A stretch of 64,000 nucleotides of DNA, from NCBI GenBank assembly GCA_037903355.1, contig JBAJFE010000050.1:1178001-1242000 (forward strand), read 5' to 3'. Below the pieces are notes generated by a model. It was not told where the DNA came from, made no database searches, and saw only the letters and a program-made list of their open reading frames with translations. Shown here piece after piece: positions 58,211-64,000 of this stretch. Each line of letters starts with the position of its first letter. The stretch's first letter is position 1. A program made the translations under genes and the position numbers. Source of the DNA: Trichuris trichiura (Eukaryota > Nematoda > Enoplea > Trichinellida > Trichuridae).

Positions 58211-58645
58211 CCCGCATTCCAAAACGTCACAGTTTGAAATACTGTACCTGAAAATCGTTTTTGCTAACTTACTTTATTATCCTTCTTCTGTAAGTGCTAC
58301 TGGTCTTTTCAAAAAAAGCAGCGTAAAGGCGTTTTTTAGGACATTATTTCCTAGTTAATATATTTAAGCACAACAATTTTAAAAATCTGAGCAAGCAATG
58401 CTTGCAGAACTGTAATTTATCCATTCCGAGAGTCTTTTCGTAAGCTAACATTGTCAGAATGATAAGCTGTTTAGCGAAATGTTGCTTATTTAAAAAATTA
58501 AGGTTGCTGGATTAATTAATTAAGCGGAGCTTTGTTTGATTATCCAAACTCGTATCTTTCAGACTATTTCAAATGTAGAAGTGCATTGTTTTTATGTACC
58601 TGAAAAGCTTTAATCGAGTGAACAGTGATGCCTGTGCGAAGTTAA

Positions 58646-59942
58646 ATGAATGAATTAAGGCGTCGAAAGCCGGAACCAGTTTTAGATTTCATAGAAAGTT
58701 TAGATGCTTTTCCAAAAGTCAACGAGGACGTCAAAGAAAAGCCTTCTCCTTTTCACGGTGTTGGTATGACTACCATGCCTTGTTGATCGCTCCGTATTCA
58801 CGGTGTCCCTTGTAGTGTTTGTTTGCTCATGGTGCTTAATAATTTGGCTAGTCTATAGCGAATTGCAATTCTACAGGGAACTTATAAATGATTATCGTTT
58901 TTTCATTGACATCGATTACGATGAGTAGGCATACATTTAACAATTCTTTCATTTTTTTAAAAGCCAGTTTGTTGAAGGAAAGTTCCCATCAATATTGACC
59001 TAACGGTTGCCATGCCTTGTTCAGCCATTTCTGTAGACTTCAAAGACGTGAAGGAGCATATTTTGGATGATCACGAGGGTTTCAAGTTGGAACCTGTTCG
59101 ATTTGAACTATTGCCAGAAAGCCGAAAATTTTGGAATGTCTTAAGAGAAATAAACGTAAAACGCTTGCTTACTACTATGATAATGTTTAAGTTTTTGCTT
59201 GTTTTTACTTCAGAGTATGCATGTTCCTGGCAAGTTGCAGAATGTTGGAGACTTTAACTCTATTAGCGAAGAAATTTGGAGGAGTATGCACGATATGCGT
59301 TTAGTTATGAATTCAGCCGGCGCATCTCACGGAAGGAAAGATGGCTGCCGAATTTATGGGCAGTTTTTGGTTGCCAAAGTGCATGGTAGCTTCCACGTTA
59401 CGTTTGGAAGGCAAATCCGTCTCAGCGAAAACATAAAGCTTCGACTGATCAACTTCGACGCTTCACTGAGTGCGATATTCTGTAACGAAAACTACACAAC
59501 CGTTTTTACACGCTAATTCATTCAGATTTTAATTTCTCTCATCGAATAGAAAAGCTTGCTTTTGGACCACGACTTCCCGGCACGGTCAACCCGCTGGACG
59601 GAGTAGAACGAACTTCCATGAATGGTAAATAAATTTTACTGGCTCTTTTCTTTAAATTTTCCAACTTTGGGCTCTTAGAGAATGACTTATTTCAATACTA
59701 CGTTAATGTTGTGCCGACAAAGATGACTAAAGCAAATGGGGAAGTTCTTCGATCATCACAGTATTCCGTCACCCAGCTAACCCGAACAATAAGTCATTCA
59801 AATGGATCGCACGGCAGACCGGGAATATCGATTATATATGAACTGTCACCCATCCTTGTCGACATTACCCAAAGGAAGCAAAGTATAATCGTACTACTTC
59901 TACGTCTGTGCGCCATTATTGGAGGCGTATTTGCTACTTCAG
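58646..59942 (+). CDS. ERGIC2: ERGIC2 (ER-Golgi intermediate compartment protein 2), C-terminus not found
   Basis: Membrane protein cycling between ER and Golgi as part of the ERGIC/Erv41-Erv46 cargo receptor. Six exons join in frame: 58646-58763, 58816-58924, 58978-59155, 59214-59481, 59526-59624 and 59679-59942, giving 345 codons (human 377). Seen: VLDFIESLDAFPKVNE (human LVKELDAFPKVPE), first membrane span FVCSWCLIIWLVYSELQF, PINIDLTVAMPC (human NIDITVAMKC), DGCRIYGQFLVAKVHGSFHV (human ACRIHGHLYVNKVAGNFHIT), FNFSHRIEKLAFGP, LPGTVNPLDGVE, LFQYYVNVVPTK, and second span IVLLLRLCAIIGGVFATSG. The last exon should continue in phase 1 after 59942 with about 30 residues; no convincing exon was found to 64 kb. 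One candidate (61905 onward, YRKRLSHAGK then stop) is weak. Confidence 0.9.
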
Positions 59943-60271
59943 GTTAGAATTGTTTAACATTTCTGTACTTGACGTGTTAAAAGCAAATGATGTTTTACTT
60001 TTTAATTACCCGCTCTCATTTGTTACTTTTTTTGAGTTTATTGATCATCGAAGCTTAGCTTATGACACATGGTTGCAAGGTTAAGACTTCGCGCACACTC
60101 CACGCTCATTAAGTTAAGTTATATCATGTATTGACGGAAAATTTTAATGAGCAAATACAGTATTCTGTTTTCAGGTTAACAGCCCACGCAACGAAAGGGA
60201 AAAGTCAGTCCTCATAATAATAATGATATTATTATTTACAGGTGTGTGGTCTGTAACGGTTTTGGTTGTCA
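59943..60271. other. Downstream of ERGIC2 exon 6
   Basis: Intron or 3' flank of ERGIC2. No family-like exon seen; ends in AT-rich microsatellite-like sequence before the inverted-repeat element. Confidence 0.4.
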
Positions 60272-60546
60272 TAGAAGAGATGTACATGGATTTTTCCCGT
60301 TTTGCATTTGCCCATAAAACGAGTCAACTCGCACTCGACTCGGAAAGGTGGAGGAGCTACTCCTGAGGAAAAACTCGGTGGAGGGCAACTCCTGCGTGCG
60401 CTGATGACGGCTCAAGATTGAGCCGAAAGCTACGCCAGACTTTTGTTTGGTTTTTATGCCCTTGAACGACATTAAAGCTTTTTCACTTTTTTGACTCGTT
60501 TTATGGGCAAATGCAAAACGGGAAAAATCCATGTACATCTCTTCTA
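60272..60546 (+). mobile_element. Small element with perfect 56-bp inverted ends and hammerhead-like motif
   Basis: Arms at 60272-60327 and 60491-60546 are exact reverse complements over 56 bp. Between them lies a 160-bp unique part with a hammerhead-like motif at 60401-60430. No coding capacity. It sits between ATTATTATT-type sequences. It could be a miniature element or the remnant of a Penelope-like element whose 5' tail was copied in inverse orientation. Confidence 0.75.
60401..60430 (+). ncRNA. Hammerhead-like ribozyme motif
   Basis: CTGATGA, C, stem GGCTCA / AGAT / TGAGCC, GAAAGC. Six perfect pairs in the stem, both core segments intact. The following bases TACGCC resemble the TACGGA that follows the motif in the 22.5 kb Penelope element. 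Confidence 0.6.
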
Positions 60547-60548
60547 CG

Positions 60549-60549
60549 A

Positions 60550-60592
<43 letters not shown>

Positions 60593-60593
60593 G
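60549..60593. repeat. (ATT)n microsatellite
   Basis: About 14 ATT units directly after the inverted-repeat element. Confidence 0.95.
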
Positions 60594-63500
60594 CTTATAT
60601 TAATTATTTTTATATATCGTGGTGGACTGTTATACCTTTACGAATCAAAACACCTTAGCTTGTAGCTTTATTGTTTCAAAACGAAAGTTACTGAAATCGA
60701 TACAGCCAACGCTTTACTAAACCCCAACTTCAGTTATCCGACTTTGTGTTCTCTTTGTCTGTCACCTTCCACTGTTAGCCTATATTCGATCTGCATTCCG
60801 TCGAATACGCACATACTTTATGCATATTATTTTCGCTTCGTGTTGTAAAAATCAAATTATACCGGAAATAGATTCTTCAATCTCGAATTACCTTACAATT
60901 TTTAGATTTGAACGGAAGTGATAAATAATTCTTCGACGCGTTGTCTGTTTTTTAAAAAAGTTCTTCACGCACTATAAATTTTTATTCGTTTGATAATGAC
61001 GTGATTTTACTTGCTAAATTCTTACACTCACTGCGTTTCAACAATGCTTGCGTCATTTCATTTGTGACGCAGACCCACTTCCGACGTAGTCGATATACGT
61101 TTGCGCGAAACTTATTTGAACTGCAACTTTTGCCCCGTTTACCTATGTTAACAACCAGACGCTGCGGTTACGGCGAATTGGCATCAAATACATTGTTGCT
61201 TCAGATGTGTTGGTCACCTTCTCGGACGCGTTGTTGGGACGAAATGGTAATGTTGGAAAAATGCATCTTCCAACTGTTATTTGACGAGTACAATTCCACT
61301 GTTGACGTTTTCTTATTTGGCCCTTTGGAAATGGAATATAAATGATGTTCAGGTACTACTTTGCCGCTTTATTTTTTGTACGTTAAGCAAAACAAATAAA
61401 ACTTTTACAAGTATCAACAGTAACAAGTAGTAATTCAATAAGAACATGCCAATGCAGTTCTATGACATAACCTGCGGCCGCTCTACTCTGTCTGCCACCC
61501 TATCGATTTTCCATGTATTGAAGATGTCCAGAAAGTAAAAAAAGCATAAATCAATACGTTGGGAAACCAAATTCAACTATGCAAAACGCATTAGCATTTC
61601 CTTGCAAGCCTAGAAGGAAGGAAACCTCTAATAAAAATCGCGTGATTCTCTTATTCATAGGTGGCGGGAAATTAATTCGCTTTGCGATTTAACATGTAGC
61701 GTTGTCCTCACGGTAGACGTATTCCGAATGGCAATTGATTGCTTTACTTGGGCGGGATACGGTTTTGTCAGAATGAGAATAGGTTGCAAAGTTGATTCAG
61801 TCGCCTTTTCACTTCAAATATCTTTTGAGGCTTGTCACTTTTTTCATTTTCGTTAAGAAGACATTTTACTCAGCGGACGTTCCATTTTTCCAAACTTGCT
61901 TTTAGGCTATCGAAAGCGTCTATCCCATGCTGGCAAGTAGCTTGAATAATAGTCTTGATAACGAAACTTGCGTTTGTTTGTTTTTTCCCTAATTTTGCGA
62001 TTACTCAATAGCGTACAGTGGTCAAGGAGGAGAAATTTCTTTTCTATGCAAATAGTCTTCGTTCCGTCTGCTCCTCTAGATAGCTGCTATTCGCATTGGC
62101 GGCGATTGTTGCTCTTATGCTTCCAGGTGAACAAATTGACTTTTTTGATAAAAAAAATAATAAGCTGTACATTTTGAAATATATTAAGAAACATTTATAA
62201 AATGCTTTAATTTATTCGTCCGATTTGAGCTCACCGCTTATTTTTCTTGTTCGAAATATTCAAAACGATCGATTTTGACAGCGTCAATTTTTCGGGGCCC
62301 AATTTACCCCTACGGTAGTTTTATTTAAATAAGTATAGGATAATTTTATTTGGGTCAACCCGCTGATGTTGGCAGGTTGATTTTTGAGCTGCTTATCAAT
62401 ATTTTTGTTTTGCATCATATTTTTCGGTAGCGCCTTCTGATTTTCTTTAAAATTTGCGTTTCCTTCATAGCGCATGTCTAGATGGCTGTTTCGGCAGTTA
62501 TCCTGGTAAAATAAAAGTTAACTTAATAACTGTCGTAACGAGTGTGTTGCTCAATTATTGTGAAAAGCATACTCGTTAATCATTTTTAAAAGCAGTTTTG
62601 TTTATTAAAGCAAAACAGCCATTTCTTATCATTGCTTTAGATTTCAATAGACTTTTTTTTGAAAAACTATGAAGCGACCGAATTCCACAGTGGATGCAGG
62701 GAAAGGTACATCAGCATGAGACGTTGGAAAGCATGTGACATACGAAACAAGTTTGTAACAGCAAACAGTACCCACCAGCCTGTCTATCCTATACGCGTGT
62801 AACTGAACGATACAGGTTCTTCTTCTTGTGTTCATAGGCAATCTTCGAATGGCTTTGCTTTTTTGGAGCAATTTTAAAAATAAGGGGTTGGGAAGCCCGT
62901 TTCGCTACGAATAGAAAGACGTAACAAGCTTTCTTTCCGTTTTCTGAATTCGCATCGTTCACAAATGTAACGAGGCGCAAAGTTCTTTCGGGATTCGCTT
63001 CCTCTTATTTCGGCATTATATTTCTTCCCGTATGATTTACGAAATGAAAATTTTATGATGTTAGCCTGAAATTGCAAAAGCAGGTTCCCAAAGCTTTGTA
63101 CTAAGTAACGGCATTGTCAATTCCAGTTTCCGTCGGTGGTTGACCGTTTTTAGCATTTTTCGTACATTACTTTCTACCCACAAAGCTGAGTGATGCTTTG
63201 ACGTGACGCAAAGAGCCGTCTTATCAACTTTTCTGAGTAAATACGAAGTTTACAGTTTCGGTAGACAAATCCGGTTTGTTCAGGTTGCAACAACAAACAT
63301 GCAGCGCATCAATGGACGCAAGAAGGCAATTATGAGTCTCAAAGCGAAAAACAAGTATCGCAGACGACGTTGCGATACTGTTCCGCTGTAGCGCGTTGAC
63401 GAGATGACGTTTGTCAACATTTTAGCTTTTCGTTTGTTTTAGCCTTCGACGCGATGGCTTTAATAGCAATTGTTTTGAAGAAAAAAGTTTATGCAAATTA

Positions 63501-64000
63501 CGTTGCCATTCAAAATCGTCGTTGGCCAACCAGCTTGGCCGGTTCGACTCTGTTTCAAAATGGCTGAACAATTTTCTTAAACCAATAGTTCAGCTTGAAT
63601 GCGAAACTTATCCTACGGCACACGCGTGTCAAGGACAAATTCCTTAATTGGGAAGAACTATCTTCTTTAAAGGTGATTAGTTGCTTTTACTATCGATAGT
63701 GAGCGCTTTTGACGTAAAATGACTGAAGGTAAAATTGAATTAGAGCCGCCTGATTAGCGGATAGCTGCCAGATATTCAAATTACCAGCGGACGATGTAAT
63801 ACATTGAACGTACGAGTAATATGTCGGGAAATACTTGTTTTACGCAACGTACGCAAAATAGCGTCTAAAAACGTGGAATAAACTGCTGCTTATTTTTTTC
63901 CTATAGTCACAAAAAGATGCACCATAGAATTCGTGGAAGGCGATGGTCTTTAACTAACGAAATACTTGCTTATGCCAATCAGGCTGCGAAGCAGGCTAGA
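60594..64000. other. 3.4 kb right end, no supported gene
   Basis: Short open frames only; the longest (61001-61345, 114 codons) matches no family I know. A basic stretch at 63300-63391 (GRKKAIMSLKAKNKYRRRR) is open but unsupported. The missing ERGIC2 3' exon might lie here. Confidence 0.35.

Noticed and set aside
1..64000. CRISPR arrays, bacterial operons, ribosome binding sites
   Set aside because: Spliced animal genes throughout; no regularly spaced repeats.

Overview
The window is nuclear DNA of a small-genome invertebrate animal. Genes are interrupted by introns that are mostly 45-100 nt with GT-AG ends, and the recognisable proteins are all animal families. A nematode is the most likely source. 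This is an inference from the compact gene style and two short TTAGGC-type stretches near 42.8 and 43.2 kb, and it is not proven.

Layout. 0-1.9 kb (minus): 5'/N-terminal part of an INPP5E-type inositol polyphosphate 5-phosphatase, cut by the left edge. 5.1-10.0 kb (plus): two complete presenilin genes in tandem, with identical lengths for five of eight exons. 11.6-12.6 kb (plus): a TMED4/TMED9-type p24 cargo receptor. 13.3-16.3 kb (minus): an ARMH3 (C10orf76) orthologue. 18.2-19.5 kb (minus): intronless CSTF1 (CstF-50). 20.5-21.2 kb (plus): PBDC1. 21.4 kb (minus): tRNA-Phe(GAA). 22.4-25.45 kb: a full-length Penelope-like retroelement with an intact RT + GIY-YIG open reading frame, terminal direct repeats and a 14-bp target-site duplication. 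26.6-28.7 kb (plus): an MXD/MAD-type bHLH-zipper repressor with a SID motif. 33.1-34.2 kb (minus): an unrecognised single-exon protein. 35.4-36.2 kb (plus): a small EGF + hydrophobic-tail gene fragment that is a paralogue of the 3' end of the next gene. 41.1-51.0 kb (plus): a long EGF-repeat surface protein gene with one EGF domain per phase-1 exon. 51.6-52.0 kb: a broken Tigger/pogo transposase. 53.5-58.2 kb: nested inverted copies of small repeat elements. 58.6-59.9 kb (plus): ERGIC2, with its last exon not found. 60.0-64.0 kb: mostly non-coding, with another small inverted-repeat element.

The most unusual signal is an RNA motif shared by several otherwise different repeats. The pattern is CUGANGA, one extra base, a stem-loop, then GAAAGC. 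It occurs at seven places (22.5, 25.4, 53.7, 55.3, 57.0, 57.9 and 60.4 kb). The paired stem differs in sequence between families while pairing is kept. It resembles the hammerhead ribozyme core reported from Penelope-like elements, but has one extra nucleotide before stem II. Several secretory-pathway genes lie in the window (TMED, ARMH3, ERGIC2, presenilins), but nothing indicates they are co-regulated.
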